Shown here piece after piece: positions 29,301-38,380 of a stretch of 64,000 nt of DNA. The DNA is from Phoronis australis (lineage: Eukaryota; Phoronida; Phoronidae): contig NMRA01000559.1 in assembly GCA_002633005.1 (NCBI GenBank), forward strand, positions 124,001-188,000. The letters run 5' to 3'. The notes under the pieces were generated by a model, which ran no database searches, was not told the DNA's origin, and was given only the letters and a program-made list of their open reading frames with translations. The translations under genes and the position numbers were made by a program. The number at the start of each line of letters is the position of its first letter. The first letter of the stretch is position 1.

Positions 29301-32300
29301 TCAGGTAGTAAGTTTTATGCACTGTACTCCACAACTCTGGCATGAATTGGTTTTAAAATGTTCCAATTTTGCATGAAGAGCCATCAAAAATAAGATTTGT
29401 GGTTTTCATGCATAGAACAGAAACTGTAACAGGTTTTTTGAGATAGCTTCTTGAAAATTTATGTCAAATAAAATTTGATTAATGTAATTCATTGTGTTGG
29501 TTAGCTGCCACTATACCTTTTTTGCTAGATTTCACCAAAAAAGACATGGTCACGTGAATTGATTAATGGCGGATTGGTAAAAAGTCAAAATTTAAATTCC
29601 GCTGGTTTTCTACTTTCAGAAAAGGTATACTTTTAATGATTTAAAATCTATTATTTTTAGAAATGACGCTAAATGCGCATACTTGTCCAAGGTCTTACAT
29701 AACCTTAACATGTACTTTAGTGCAGCGTAGTAACTGTGTAGTAGTGTACGCTAAGGTTGTTGGAATTTTAACCTGACTTCAGGTTGGGTCTCTGTTAGGG
29801 TAACTGTTAACCTTAAATACTCTGTTCGTGGCATGCGTCCCTCTTCCCGCTGGTATGTCCACCTGTTCATTGATGTTGCTGGGAAGATTTGATTGCAACG
29901 TCATCAAACAAAGTTAAGATAATTTCAAAATACGTCACTATTTCGTGTTCTTACCCTCTTGCTCATTTGTCGCTTTATCACTGTACACAAACGCACATAT
30001 GACATTACCACCTGAATTCTTTCTCTGGATCACCTTGAAATTTTGTCAAAGAAATAAGTCCATGTAGTCTTGTAATTTCTAAATCTTTAACCAGCTTCTC
30101 CAGCCCTCCCTTATTCCCATCCTAGCGCCATCTGTCGGTTGACAGAAGACTTATTATGCTTGCTTTCTGCATGTGACTGCCACTGCATGTAGCTCAGGCA
30201 CGAGAAACAATTTAGGGATTGGAACACACGAAAAACCTGTGTGTTCGACTTCTGGACGCGATGGCCAGACTCTGTAAATATTAAAGCTGGAAATTGTGTC
30301 ATGACCTTCCTTGTCTCGCAGTGGATTTTTTGTCAGATCGATGCTAAATCCAGTGGCGGATGGAGACCTAGCACTGTACTGGATTTTTTTGTGACTCACA
30401 GCAATTCCGACCTCTGTATTGTTTCTCTGTCCTGCAACTAACCTTTGACCTCTGCTGACATCTGTAAATAGCATACTTGCTATGAGGGAACACATATTGT
30501 TGTGTTGAGTGTTGAGTGTTTTTGTATCATCATGTTTAATGGTCTTAATAAGTTTTCAACTGTTCTCGTTTGTACTTAAAATGGCATTAAACCCATGGTT
30601 CATGTCAAAAAGCAATTAGTTTTAATTTGGGCCACTTACCCTTGCTAGATTGGCCTCGTCTTGTTCTGCTGTCTTTCTTTAGACTGGTCTCTGGGCTTGG
30701 AAGAAATAACGAACTGTCATGTCTTTCCAAGCCCAGAAATCACTCTTATTTTGACTAACAAACAGTTTGAGACCAATTCCATAGTGGTAACTGGCCTTAA
30801 TCTAAACTCTTAATTATTGTACAGAAAGCTCGATTTAGTGACACTTTAAGAAGTGTAAGTTTTGTTTTTGGACCAAACATTTTTCATTGTGAAGAACAGA
30901 GTTTGACATGTCTACCAGTCAACAGACAACATGTCCTTCATTCTGCGGTGTGTCAGTAATGCATTCGTGCTTGTCTGTGCAAATCAATAAGTCTCAGTAC
31001 AGTGTAACAGTTATGTTCTCCCTGGTGACAACACTGTTCCGGGGGCAACTTTCTCTGCCGTAGTCTGTGTATAAAAGCACTCAGAGACGGCAGACTTTTA
31101 ATTCGAAAACTGCGTAACAGAACATAGTATTCTGTCATTTGAGTGTGGCCTGAAATTGAAAGCTGCGCATTGTCCGAGAAATCGGTTACCATTAGTTACC
31201 TCTCTTCTTTGCATCATTCACATTATTCCCAATTAGTAATTACTTCTACAATCTATAAATCAAATCCCATCTCCCGTTGTTGCCAAGCTTTTTGTCGACA
31301 TTGTGATCACTTCCTGCCATTTGTGTCTTCAGCTGTCAAGGGTGCCAGTCAGCCTCGGTCACAACCCTCCACACCCAAGAAGGAGGCTAAGGCCAGCAAC
31401 AATAAAGGCGTGAGACAACTATCTGCCTCGGCTGGACCCGTTCTGCTCAAACAGTTGGCCGCCATGTCGGTGAAGCCTGATAAAAGTAGTCCCACCAGCA
31501 GCTCCACAGTGACTAGCACTACTAATGCCGTTACTAGTACTAGTAGTCGCGTGACTAACTCTAGTCCTAATGTGACTGCTGTCACTCAGTCTGCTTGCAC
31601 GAGTGAATCTAGTGACATTAAAGTTACTTCTAGTCCTAAGACTGTAGCCGTGTCAAATGTGAGCGTTAGCGTAGCTTCTGCTAGTAGTAGTAAAACTAGC
31701 AATCCTACTACCTGTGTTGTGCCTGCTAGTTATAGCCAGTCATTAGTTACTACTACAGCGGGCTCCAGTTCGTCTACTTCAACTGTGTCGGCTAGCCCAA
31801 GCAGCAAGAATCTCCCGACTACAAATACTAAGACGAACTGCACTGTTACTAGTACTAGCGTTACCACTGCTGTGTCCAGCAATAACCCTGATATCAGCAT
31901 GTCAGCGACTAACTCTAGCACTAGCTCTGTCACTAGCATACTGAAACCAACGCATGAGGCCAGTGTTGGTGTTGGCCAGTGTTCAGCCTATAGCAACAAA
32001 GATGCAAGTGTGCCCACAGGTTCCACCAAGAATGTAGCTTTTTTGACTGGTTCGCTAGTGAGTGCAGACAAAAAACTGACCGTTAGTAAGGTTCCAGCTA
32101 TAAAACAGCCGTTGTTAGGAACGGTAAAGACGAGCAGCTTGCAGACGCGCTTGCAACAGCGCCCTCAGAGTACGCCAGCGAAATCTGTGCTTCAGACGTC
32201 AGCGCAATGTGTTGTTAACTCCCCGGATAAAAGTTCGTTGATTTCTTCTGGTGGAACATTGTTGACAAAGGACCCGAATCAAAACCAACCGAGCACTTTA

Positions 32301-32372
32301 GAGGATAGCGTGCAGTCACAGACGACAGAGGCCTCTAGTGTGCGACCTGAAAGACAGCCACGCTTTGTGTGA
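3662..32372 (+). CDS. ARHGAP29: RhoGAP with F-BAR, C1 and RhoGAP domains (ARHGAP29/45/GMIP family), 5'-partial
   Basis: A GTPase-activating protein for Rho-type GTPases. The F-BAR coiled coil is expected to act at curved membranes, and the RhoGAP domain switches off Rho. Exons: 3662-3805, 5605-5686, 7276-7339, 8268-8340, 8844-8981, 10159-10223, 10813-10857, 11074-11139, 11612-11692, 13420-13593, 15192-15386, 16345-16481, 16806-16921, 17474-17671, 18346-18500, 19201-19395, 19803-19940, 20982-21166, 22187-22267, 22736-22817, 23624-23769, 24776-24933, 25586-25732, 31333-32372. Every junction has AG/GT borders and keeps the frame; the sum is 3,905 nt, about 1,300 residues. Key marks are a C1 finger starting HTWLRRLKAPSVCREC, the arginine-finger motif GIYRVSG near residue 647 and LGIVFGPTLLRPSEG. 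The C-terminus PRFV resembles the PQFV PDZ ligand known for vertebrate ARHGAP29, which with the length favours ARHGAP29. It may instead be the single ancestor of all three vertebrate genes. The 5' end is missing. Confidence 0.9.
3853..4000. repeat. 38-bp tandem repeat, about 4 copies
   Basis: The word ggtgctctctgactgggagg starts at 3853, 3891 and 3929, and a variant (ggtgtaatctgactgggagg) starts at 3967, giving a period of exactly 38 bp. It lies about 50 bp inside intron 1, after the exon 1 donor. Copies differ by single bases, so it is a young minisatellite. Confidence 0.9.
6171..6528. mobile_element. MITE-like element with about 40-bp inverted ends
   Basis: The left end (cttaagtcccgttcaaatac) and the reverse complement of the right end (cttacgtgccgttcacacac) pair over about 40 bp, continuing into ccctagaa on both sides. 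It is about 358 bp long, non-coding, and lies in intron 2 of the RhoGAP gene. I could not find a target-site duplication. Confidence 0.65.
6825..7100. mobile_element. ggtctcaa-type MITE, intron copy
   Basis: Inverted ends carry ggtctcaaattg on the left and caaattgagacc on the right, followed by a gtttattgccactt end. Related sequence occurs at about 30670-30800, 43160-43345, 44140-44290, 45940-46160, 48950-49170 and 54810-55125, often ending in tttatagccgctt. This is the most frequent short element in the window. Boundaries are approximate. Confidence 0.6.
7679..8178. mobile_element. 500-bp hAT-like non-autonomous transposon
   Basis: The element starts CAGGGCTTGGAAT and ends with its exact reverse complement ATTCCAAGCCCTG. 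It is flanked on both sides by the 6-bp direct repeat TATTAT (7673-7678 and 8179-8184). CAGGG/CCCTG ends are typical of hAT-type elements, although those usually leave 8-bp duplications. It encodes no transposase; the 88-codon frame inside is not recognisable. It sits in intron 3 of the RhoGAP gene. Confidence 0.8.
8630..8690. repeat. Small hairpin, ttaaaggggtccc ends
   Basis: The 13-bp ends ttaaaggggtccc and gggacccctttaa are perfect reverse complements around a short loop that contains ttttgagaaccagttt, the same core as the hairpin at 3318-3405. It is about 60 bp in total and lies in intron 4. Confidence 0.65.
8844..16481 (+). CDS. ARHGAP29: RhoGAP gene exons 5-12: F-BAR coiled coil
   Basis: Exons 8844-8981, 10159-10223, 10813-10857, 11074-11139, 11612-11692, 13420-13593, 15192-15386 and 16345-16481, about residues 122-421 counted from the first visible codon. 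They encode a long, charged helical region typical of F-BAR domains, beginning with LLKLESGVDLALQRAKAWSR and followed by KRALLEVDYAKNISKLAQT, where the FCH-like start is recognisable. Exon 10 is the most Lys/Glu-rich part, containing YIQRQQEYEKAKETSQKVE. This domain dimerises and binds membranes in family members. Six of these eight exons are in phase 0 at their 5' border, so skipping several of them would keep the frame. Confidence 0.88.
9702..9949. mobile_element. Fold-back element of about 248 bp
   Basis: The left arm (from cggatttaaaccggcttg through tttcggcgtttactgaaaac) and the right arm are imperfect reverse complements over about 95 bp. The inner part pairs again through tgttgggcct and agaagaaaaaa runs. 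It is non-coding and lies in intron 5 of the RhoGAP gene. The diverged arms suggest an old insertion. Confidence 0.7.
11734..12074. mobile_element. MITE-like element, ctaagtcacacgaggt ends
   Basis: The left end ctaagtcacacgaggtgtgt and the reverse complement of the right end, ctaagtcacatgaggttatt, are inverted repeats that continue imperfectly for about 50 bp. It is about 340 bp long, non-coding, at the start of intron 9. No clear target duplication. Confidence 0.6.
12747..12830 (+). pseudogene. Decayed copy of RhoGAP exon 10, copy 1
   Basis: From tctacag (12758-12764) onward this segment aligns without gaps to the acceptor and first roughly 50 bases of the real exon at 13420, at roughly 75 percent identity by eye. 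It keeps the AG acceptor and an open frame: AV-NL-K--SL-IQ matches the same positions in the real exon. Similarity fades after about 60 coding bases and no matching donor was found. It reads as an old partial exon duplication left in the intron. Confidence 0.7.
12847..12925 (+). pseudogene. Decayed copy of RhoGAP exon 10, copy 2
   Basis: A second degenerate copy of the 5' part of the exon at 13420. It shares tgtctac at the acceptor position, then an exact gcaaggctcg and tacatcca, with one base deleted between them. The acceptor AG has become TG and the single-base deletion breaks the frame. It lies directly after copy 1, giving the series copy, copy, functional exon within about 700 bp. Confidence 0.65.
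13420..13593 (+). CDS. ARHGAP29: RhoGAP exon 10, parent of two decayed copies
   Basis: This 174-nt exon (58 codons, phase 0 at both ends) encodes the most charged helix of the F-BAR, starting QDAVGNLRKARSLYIQRQQE and ending KKRKAEDDAMHR. Because it is phase-neutral, a duplicate copy in tandem could be spliced in or alternatively used without breaking the frame, which is how mutually exclusive exons arise. The two upstream copies no longer look usable. Confidence 0.88.
16806..17671 (+). CDS. ARHGAP29: RhoGAP exons 13-14: Ser-rich linker between F-BAR and C1
   Basis: Exons 16806-16921 and 17474-17671. The translated product is dominated by Ser, Asp and Glu, with SSQSTESRDSVSSNDLLGDD and SSESESHSGSSNKSRDSSPS. 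It has no predicted fold and looks like a phosphorylation-rich linker. Split codons (CG+G, G+GT, A+GA) match. The exon 14 donor was taken as gtatgt at 17672 because it keeps the frame into the C1 exon. Confidence 0.8.
18346..19395 (+). CDS. ARHGAP29: RhoGAP exons 15-16: C1 zinc finger and start of RhoGAP domain
   Basis: Exons 18346-18500 and 19201-19395. The finger reads H-x11-C-x2-C-x10-C-x2-C-x4-H-x2-C-x7-C across the junction, with VCRECKSYVYFNGAECKE in the first exon and CGVTCHRKCLESLDLPC in the second. All eight zinc ligands are present. The motif resembles the atypical C1 of ARHGAP29/45 rather than a diacylglycerol-binding one, although binding cannot be judged from sequence alone. The second exon then enters the RhoGAP domain with FGVDFNAHL and IPKLVSKCVAEIDKRGMDVK. 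Its donor lies inside a 49-bp tandem repeat. Confidence 0.9.
18716..18950. mobile_element. Partial copy of a taaggttatgtaggac MITE family
   Basis: Begins with cttaaggttatatgacactg and shares internal phrases with larger copies at 29212-29708 and 48164-48548, notably aaaaagacatggtcac, gtcaaaa and ttttctacttt. The right end could not be defined. It lies in intron 15 of the RhoGAP gene. Confidence 0.45.
19371..19565. repeat. 49-bp tandem repeat that includes a splice donor
   Basis: The word atggatgtcaaggta starts at 19384, 19433 and 19482, with a diverged atagatgccaaggta at 19531, giving an exact 49-bp period over four units. The first unit contains the last codons of RhoGAP exon 16 and its donor. 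The later units in intron 16 each carry a GTAG donor-like copy. Use of copy 2 or 3 would shift the frame. Use of copy 4 would add 147 nt but meets an in-frame stop at 19468-19470. Confidence 0.9.
19803..22817 (+). CDS. ARHGAP29: RhoGAP exons 17-20: catalytic RhoGAP domain
   Basis: Exons 19803-19940, 20982-21166, 22187-22267 and 22736-22817. The catalytic arginine is the R of GIYRVSG at the start of exon 17. Exon 17 ends with VANVLKLYLRQ and exon 18 continues LPEPLL, the conserved loop. The Asn-rich GTPase-contact helix reads EATNQMNSTNLGIVFGPTLL, joined through RPSEGTASLSSLMDTPHQT. All the hallmark blocks of an active RhoGAP are present, so catalytic function is expected; the Rho specificity is inferred from the family. 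Confidence 0.93.
23624..25732 (+). CDS. ARHGAP29: RhoGAP exons 21-23: acidic tail segment
   Basis: Exons 23624-23769, 24776-24933 and 25586-25732. These encode low-complexity Glu, Ser and Pro-rich sequence with no recognised domain, for example a short acidic run DLSSDEDDELPDALLPDD. Junction codons GT+G, G+AT and G+CT all work. Direct splicing from 25732 to 31333 keeps the frame across a 5.6-kb intron. Confidence 0.78.
26466..26740. repeat. Tandem repeat of about 86 bp, roughly 3 copies
   Basis: The phrase cacttgatgttgtaggg (with variants) recurs at about 26540, 26625 and 26712, spaced 85-87 bp, with tcaccatggctagtagctgc-like text between. Copies have diverged, so it is an older minisatellite. 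It lies in the last intron of the RhoGAP gene. Confidence 0.75.
29212..29708. mobile_element. MITE-like element of about 495 bp
   Basis: The left end gttgtgtaggaccatgagaa and the reverse complement of the right end, ttaaggttatgtaagacctt, form inverted repeats. Internal phrases are shared with the elements at 18716 and 48164. It is AT-rich and non-coding. Confidence 0.6.
31333..32372 (+). CDS. ARHGAP29: RhoGAP terminal exon: Ser/Thr-rich tail with PDZ-ligand C-terminus
   Basis: The last coding exon is 1,040 nt, with the acceptor tcttcag just before 31333 and a TGA at 32370-32372. It encodes 345 residues that are mostly Ser, Thr, Val and Asn between about 31480 and 31960, built on degenerate actagt and actagc repeats. 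After this it becomes less repetitive. The final residues are RPERQPRFV. The last four, PRFV, resemble the C-terminal PDZ ligand of vertebrate ARHGAP29, which binds the phosphatase PTPN13. The open frame also extends upstream of 31333, but the acceptor and phase set the exon start. Confidence 0.85.
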
Positions 32373-35300
32373 AGGACAAAAATAGCGGCCATGTTGGCAT
32401 GCATTTGTTTGAAAATTGAATATTGGTTAAATGTGTTGGTTATGTAGTTGAAGCGTGAGGTACAATCATGGAGGAATTCTGAATATTCTCGCAGAATGTT
32501 TTCCTTTTGCATGCAGTAGGTGATTGTTAGCCTCAGAAATGTATAAGCTATACTGCTCTGTTTTGTTGTTCAGTCATAGGTGGCTGACTAGGTGATCATG
32601 TGATGGATATATATATTTACAGAAGATTGTTGATCGTTTGTAAGTTGAAGTAGATCTTATTTCTAATGTGTTGATGCAGAAACTGTTAATTTATATATCG
32701 AAAATTTTTGCAATTGTTGATAGAAAGGGTGCAGTAATACCTTTTATTGCCATGTGAGCATTTAATTATAACATAGGTCTGCTTTGAAAAGAATGATTTT
32801 TACATGTCCTGTCACCAGGCGGCGCCAGTTTGTGGTTATGTAATGTAATGCTGTGTTTACTTGAAATCTAATTTTGTAATTGAGTTATCAACCAATGTTA
32901 TCATCAGCTTATCTATCTACACTATCAACTGGAAAATTCCATTAGAGGAATTGGGTCCGTGGAACAGGGATCTTGGTGTTCTTAAAATAGTGTTGGTGTT
33001 CCACATGTGTTGATACCCTACCTGCAAGAGTAAGTATTGGGGAATGCGCGGGGGTCTCTTTAGTGTAGGCCCAGGCCTTCCCACCAGTACTGCAGAGGGC
33101 ATGTTAAAGGTTTATGGCCATTATCATTTTAGAATTCTAGTCCACAAAAATGTAGTTTATCTAATGAATGCTGTGTCACATTGGTCTGTGAGTAGGTTCA
33201 ATGTACTTCTGGAACCGATGTTGAAGTTTACTGGGTCCCCATGTGCAGTCTATATTTGATTGGGGAATCCTGGCATTGATTGGATAACTGGTCTGTGTGT
33301 TGGCATTCAAATACAGGCCGGTGCCAAGGTTTTCCTTAGTGGGATGCAGTGGTGTGTTAGCTCCAGCCCTTTTGGCAGTATCACTTGCCACGTGGGTATA
33401 CATCAAAAGGTTTATGGGGTGCTGTGATTGGCTGGGTGTGCAGGGATGTGTGTTGACAGCTAACCACCACCTGGCTTATGTACTTTTCCATGGACTTAAC
33501 TATGGTGGGATCTCTTGGAAATCCCTTTGCGATTTCGAAAGAGTTGATGCCTCAAATATCCAAGGGGTCCCCATTCAGGTCTGGATTGACTGCCTGTGCA
33601 AGTCCCCGCTTTTGAGCTGCCTGGTATGGCCTGTGTGTTTCTTTTTGGCTCCTGGTTCATCCACTATGTCATGATAGGTGCAGGTGTCCCTGTATGTTGT
33701 TGAATCATCCACCCTGTTAATACCAAAAACTATATTTTATAACTTATTTTTCATAAGGATGAGTGGTATGTTGAATCCGAATTTTGTTCTGGTCAGTTAG
33801 TATTTTGTATGCTGTGTTTGCAATACAGGGTCTATTCAGGGTTAATTTGTTATAGAACGTTATCAAGGTGGTAGGCTAAGTGTGAAGCATCTAGTCGACA
33901 TTGTAGCTTTAAATCGTGTATATGGCATGTATATAGATCGGTTCCCACCGTCACTGCTAACTTATAATTTGTCATTATACTCGCCTGTTGTGCTCTGCAG
34001 ATTTCGCGTTTGTTGCGACTAAGTAACATTTGGGTTATGTTCATTAGTAAGTCTTCATCTTTTTAGCATAAAACGTGGCGGACAAGTTGAATTGTACTTT
34101 GTCCAGTTATTCACCCATAGCTATGAAATGAATTTTACCCGGATGTTAGTGTAGTTTGTACTGAACGTACAGATTTCAAAACAAAGTTTGGTGAAAATTT
34201 GCTTGCTATTCGTTTTTGTGCTAAATAGACTGAAGAATGTGTGAAATTAAGCTGTGGTGGGGTTGGTCATTTCTTTGATGTTGTCTGTAGATTAATCGTC
34301 AAGTACTTGAGCTTTCTCCAGAGAGTGGTTGGGCACTTCGGCCTTGTGGAAACATGATACCAAGGAGTGTAGAAGTATTCTTCTACTCTCCTTGGTGATA
34401 TCTTGACAACGGGGGTGCGTTCCATAAACGCAAGAAACTCGCCAAAAAGCAAGATCGCACAAAACACATAAGATAACCCGAGCGTTACGCGAGTGTGCCC
34501 GGACTTCACTAACGTACCTTAACAAAATGGCAATCACTGACGGGATTCGTCGGTGAGGTTGGTATGTTGAATTCTGGGATATAGTTCAATGTTTCCGTGC
34601 CCTAATCGATAGATTTCTCACCCTAGTTCTCCGTTTCCGTTCCATGACCGAAGATTTCTCTCCGCAAGTGCTTCGTTAGTGTCTTTGGTTTACGGAACGC
34701 AGCCCAGAGCCTCTCAAAACTCGTCTTTCGATGTGTGGTTGAATTTTTCCTTGCCCAGATTCAGCGATTCAGTAGGGTAACTCGTGTACTTATAATGTAT
34801 GTTCAGTTAGCCATGAGCAAGGTTCTGGCTTCCGATAGGCTGTTGGCACATTTTTGTAGTTTTGACCACATACTCCTCGATCATAACCTTGTAGGTACGT
34901 GTTAAGAATTCCATGTTGCTGTTTGCTACTTCCTCCATTTCATAGATGTATTTGAGAATTTGTCACTATTTATGTCCGTTTTTTGCATGAAGTATACATT
35001 ATCTAAAAGCCACATTGCAGTGCCCATCTTAAAACACGGTTGTCTGTTCACGTTAGAGCCGATGATTTTAAAGTGGACGAGATATCGTTCCTAATTTCGC
35101 GCAGTTTTCTCAGTGGACCGAATAGAATTCATTGATTGCTTCTGATGCTAAATTCGGAGCCTTGTCATTAATTTTGGTTTGACGTCGTTGGCGATTTTGG
35201 TTACGCGTTGGCGATTTTGATTTTATCTGATAATCGCTGTGCTTGGCTTCAAGAGGTAGTATGCCAAGTTGCCATGTTTACTAAACGTGGATAATGCAGT

Positions 35301-36740
35301 GTTACCAAAATGAATGCTATCTAGCATTATAGAAAATAGATGTTAGTAACCGATCTTTAAAAATGAACGAATTCGCTGTGCTCGAGTTGGCGTAATGCTC
35401 TAATTGGTCGTTATCTGGCAAGACATGCAGATCCGGAATACCTCGGGTATTTTCGTAGCCTCGAGGGATACTTTGAGGTCCCGAAAATACTCCGGGTGTA
35501 CCCTGTGAGTCTGATAATTATGTGTTAGCATGAAGAAATGTAGTCCAGGACCCGTGCCGAGAAATCAGCTTAAATTCAATTTGATTTGTCAACCTCCAAA
35601 CTTTGAGACTTCCACATCCGGTAGGTTATGTTAAAATTTAAGTCAAAAATCCAGTCAAAATTTTAAGTTAAAAATTTAAGTCAAAAATTTAAGTCAAACT
35701 TAAGATCACTTTCTTCGTATTGACTTAAGACAAGTAGAAGTTTCAACTTAAAATCGATTCCAATGTAAGATTTGTCTTGGCTAAGTCAGTTTTCTTGGAA
35801 CGGGGCCCAGGACTTCGGCTCATCCATTACCCGAGCTGTAAATTTCTCGTTTCGTTTGCAAGTTGTTGGTCCAATAAGAATGCATTGAGCCGTTGACGTC
35901 AGTCGGAACATGTAACATGGGGCCTTTTCCGTAACGCTTGATGCTCTCAAGTGAGCTTGGGACGTCACGTTCTTCCCTTGTAATTTACGGCGATGTCTCG
36001 CGAAGACTTGCGTGATCTCTCCAAAATCACGGGAAACTAGCGTTACTGAGCGCAACCTGGTTACTCTTTCTGGTGTCGAATTTTCCCGTTATAGCAATCA
36101 ATTGGTGAACTCTATTCGGTTCATTCCCTCGTTATGTGTAGTTAGGAAGAGTATCTCGTGTGAAACCAACAAAGAGTTGCACCCCAAAACGTGTACTAAA
36201 ATATTGGTTTTTAAAGGGGCTGCTGCATGGGTTTTAAAGTTCCTGTTATCGTGATGTTATTTAGTAGTACTGAAATTTCTGCATACCGCCGTCCACAAAT
36301 GTATACCGAGATTTTTATTAAAATTCAGTACGAATGATACTCGTGAGCGCATATTGCGGCGGTTTGCGAGTGTCTTACCTAAAGTGCATTTATTGATTAT
36401 GTCAGTATTGTCAAGTTGTTGAACTGTTGGGCGATGTCCCGTTGTTAGTCAAAATTACGAGTGGCCAAACCGCAGTGGATTGAAAACAGATGCCACTGAG
36501 CTTTATCATACTTGTGACTGCATTTGGTTTACTCAGTCGGATCAACCGATCAAGGCATCTGATTTGTTTGAAATACGGAAGTCGTCGTCGAGAGCAAATC
36601 AGCCTCCCGTTCAGTAACGCTAGGACCTCGCTAAAAAGCAAGACTTCGCGAGATTTCGCGAGTTATTGTGGTGTATTTTAAATGAGAACACGTGACTTTG
36701 ACTAGGTTCTAGGTCCTGGCGTAGGTCCTAGCGTCTACTG
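32373..36740. other. 3' UTR and intergenic region
   Basis: No clear AATAAA was seen within the first few kilobases after the stop, so the transcript end is not set. A 125-codon frame at 33297-33674 has no recognisable feature and is not called. Short ttaagtcaaaaat repeats occur at 35630-35706, and a 17-bp-arm hairpin, accaaggagtgtagaag with its partner, at 34360-34398. Elements at 34410 and 36607 are annotated separately. Confidence 0.6.
34410..34705. mobile_element. MITE-like element, gtgcgttccataaac ends
   Basis: The left end gggggtgcgttccataaacg and the reverse complement of the right end, ctgggctgcgttccgtaaac, are inverted repeats. It is about 296 bp long and non-coding. Related phrases (gaacgcaaccc, ggaacgcagtcc) occur near 37720, 39980 and 44760. 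Confidence 0.6.
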
Positions 36741-36742
36741 CC
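36607..36742. mobile_element. MITE with cgttcagtaacgctagg ends
   Basis: Starts cccgttcagtaacgctagga and ends near aggtcctagcgtctactg. A better preserved relative at 56737-56885 has ends that pair (cgttcagta and tactgaacg). Both share an internal gagaacacgtgacttt. A fragment in reverse orientation lies at about 44070-44150. Confidence 0.6.
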
Positions 36743-38046
36743 GGAACACACGCCAGATGTCTTGTACTAAGCGACGGGGTGAATCAAATGCAGTCTGTGC
36801 ATACGTGTACAGCTCTAGTATCTCGTCAGAATTAGTAGGAGTTGTGCACTTTGTATATATTGTAATTGTGCTGAAACACGGTGTTGCTAAATTGTTGCAT
36901 GTTGAAACGGGTTGTTCTATATTTACCAAATGCTTTTTAGAAATAGATGGAATCACTTCAACATTTCAAAGTGCATTTTTCTGAGCGGGTCACCGTACGT
37001 CATCAGGGCTCTGTTGAAGAGTATATTTCACTAGGATTTCTAAAGCGACAGTTAGCGTTTCTTGTGCCGTCATTGGCTTTTCTCCTTCATATTTTGGCAG
37101 TTAGCAACAAGGCGCCCCCTGTCGGGAGGGGATATTCCGTCACGACAATATTCTTAATAGAGTTGCTGTTGGAGCATTAAAAAGCCACTCATTTAGAGAA
37201 TGGTCTCAAAAGAAGGGATCCATTTGTTGGGAGCTCACTTGAAAGTGTCGCTCTTTCGTAGAGTAATGTTTCAGTAACACCACCTTTTTCTGGGAACAAA
37301 CTGTATAACCCTTCTGAAGGGATTCTTGGACAGGTGTCTTTTTCGGCATAGCGTTTTCCTTCTGTAGATATTTCTGATTGCAAACGGCACCTTATCTTCT
37401 GGAAAGAGACCAGGCGAAGTGAATTTTGTCGGGACGGATATATTTTTGTAATGAAACTAGTGAAAGGTCACCCGTTTTAGCGCGAGGACGCGAAGGGGCA
37501 AGTCGCGCAATACCGCGTAAAATCATCCGAATGTTTTGCTAGTACGTTTAGAACCTTGCTAATACAACCCTGTCAAAATTCTGGCCACTGAAGTGAATAC
37601 ATTGGTTAGTGGGGTTGGAATCTTGAATTATGGGAGTCGAATTCACACCTTCTGTTTCGCCATAAAATGAAGATTACTGGTCACAAGTATTCAGTCGCGA
37701 CTGAGGGTCTTGCATCTGTAGAACGCAACCCGTGGCATGCGTTCCCGGCGTAGACGCACGATGCAAGAAAAGCGAATGTGATAGCTTTATTTGTTGTTTC
37801 GCTTGTATTCTATGAATATCTTAACGTCTTAACGTCTTGCGTTTTCCCGAGTTTTCACTTCGTATGCGATACGCCCGCAGAAACTCAAAACAACGCAGGT
37901 CTTAGCGAGATGCCGCCACATGTATTACAAGCAAAATAAAACACGCGATCATCCTAGCTTTGCATCCGAGGTTCAGTTGCGTCTCTACTCCGCGTTCCTT
38001 AATTTTTCGTCAGGAGGACGCAGTCGTTGTGTAACTGGACATACAT

Positions 38047-38113
38047 GAGCAGTGGAGGATTTAGAGGGGGGCCATGGTCCCCTAAAATTCTCCCGGATTC
38101 CATTTGGAAGTTN
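38047..38113. mobile_element. Truncated cagtggcggattta-type MITE ending at an N
   Basis: The text gcagtggaggatttagaggg through gattccatttggaagtt matches the left half of the complete 150-bp element at 54652-54801. It breaks off at the N at 38113. Confidence 0.6.
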
Positions 38114-38380
38114 GGCGAAGCCCTCAGACAGCTTCGCGAGATCGGAGGATCTCGCCTTCTGTCCTTGCTGGGTTGGTGTGGACGCGGATCGAAGGCAGGA
38201 CCTGGTAGGCCGGTGGTGGTAGAGGTGGTGTTCTTGATGTTCTTCTGGGGACGAGACTCTGGCTGGATGGCAACAGCGTTATTGACATCGTAGAGGTGTG
38301 ATTCACATGAAGCCGGCTTGATGGCAACAGCTGTCATGCTACTGCCCTGATCTGATGAGTTGTGTCTGATGTGTGCATTT
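38114..38380 (-). other. Insert in copy A with a possible coding remnant
   Basis: This GC-richer block has no counterpart in copy B. On the minus strand it is open for about 75 codons, with TTGLPGPAFDPRPHQPSKDR, and looks more like protein than the surroundings. I do not recognise it. It could be a fragment of a retroelement or of an unrelated gene joined at the N. Confidence 0.3.

Larger units (their letters stand above)
25733..31332. other. Long last intron of the RhoGAP gene
   Basis: At 5.6 kb this is by far the longest intron of the gene. Several AG-bordered open stretches were checked (about 27395, 28018 and 28156) but none has a good donor and recognisable protein, so no exon is called. 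It contains an 86-bp tandem repeat at 26466-26740, a MITE at 29212-29708, and a ggtctcaa-type element at about 30670-30800. Confidence 0.6.

Noticed and set aside
31349-31585. Leucine/valine-rich minus-strand frame
   Set aside because: It is the reverse shadow of the Ser/Thr-rich coding exon; the plus strand is clearly the coding one.
33297-33674. 125-codon open frame after the RhoGAP gene
   Set aside because: No recognisable domain, no convincing start context or splice structure, and composition like the surrounding 3' sequence.
36757-36984. 75-codon frame identical to one at 39013-39240
   Set aside because: Identity is explained by the near-identical tandem segment as a whole, including non-coding parts, so it is not evidence of protein conservation.
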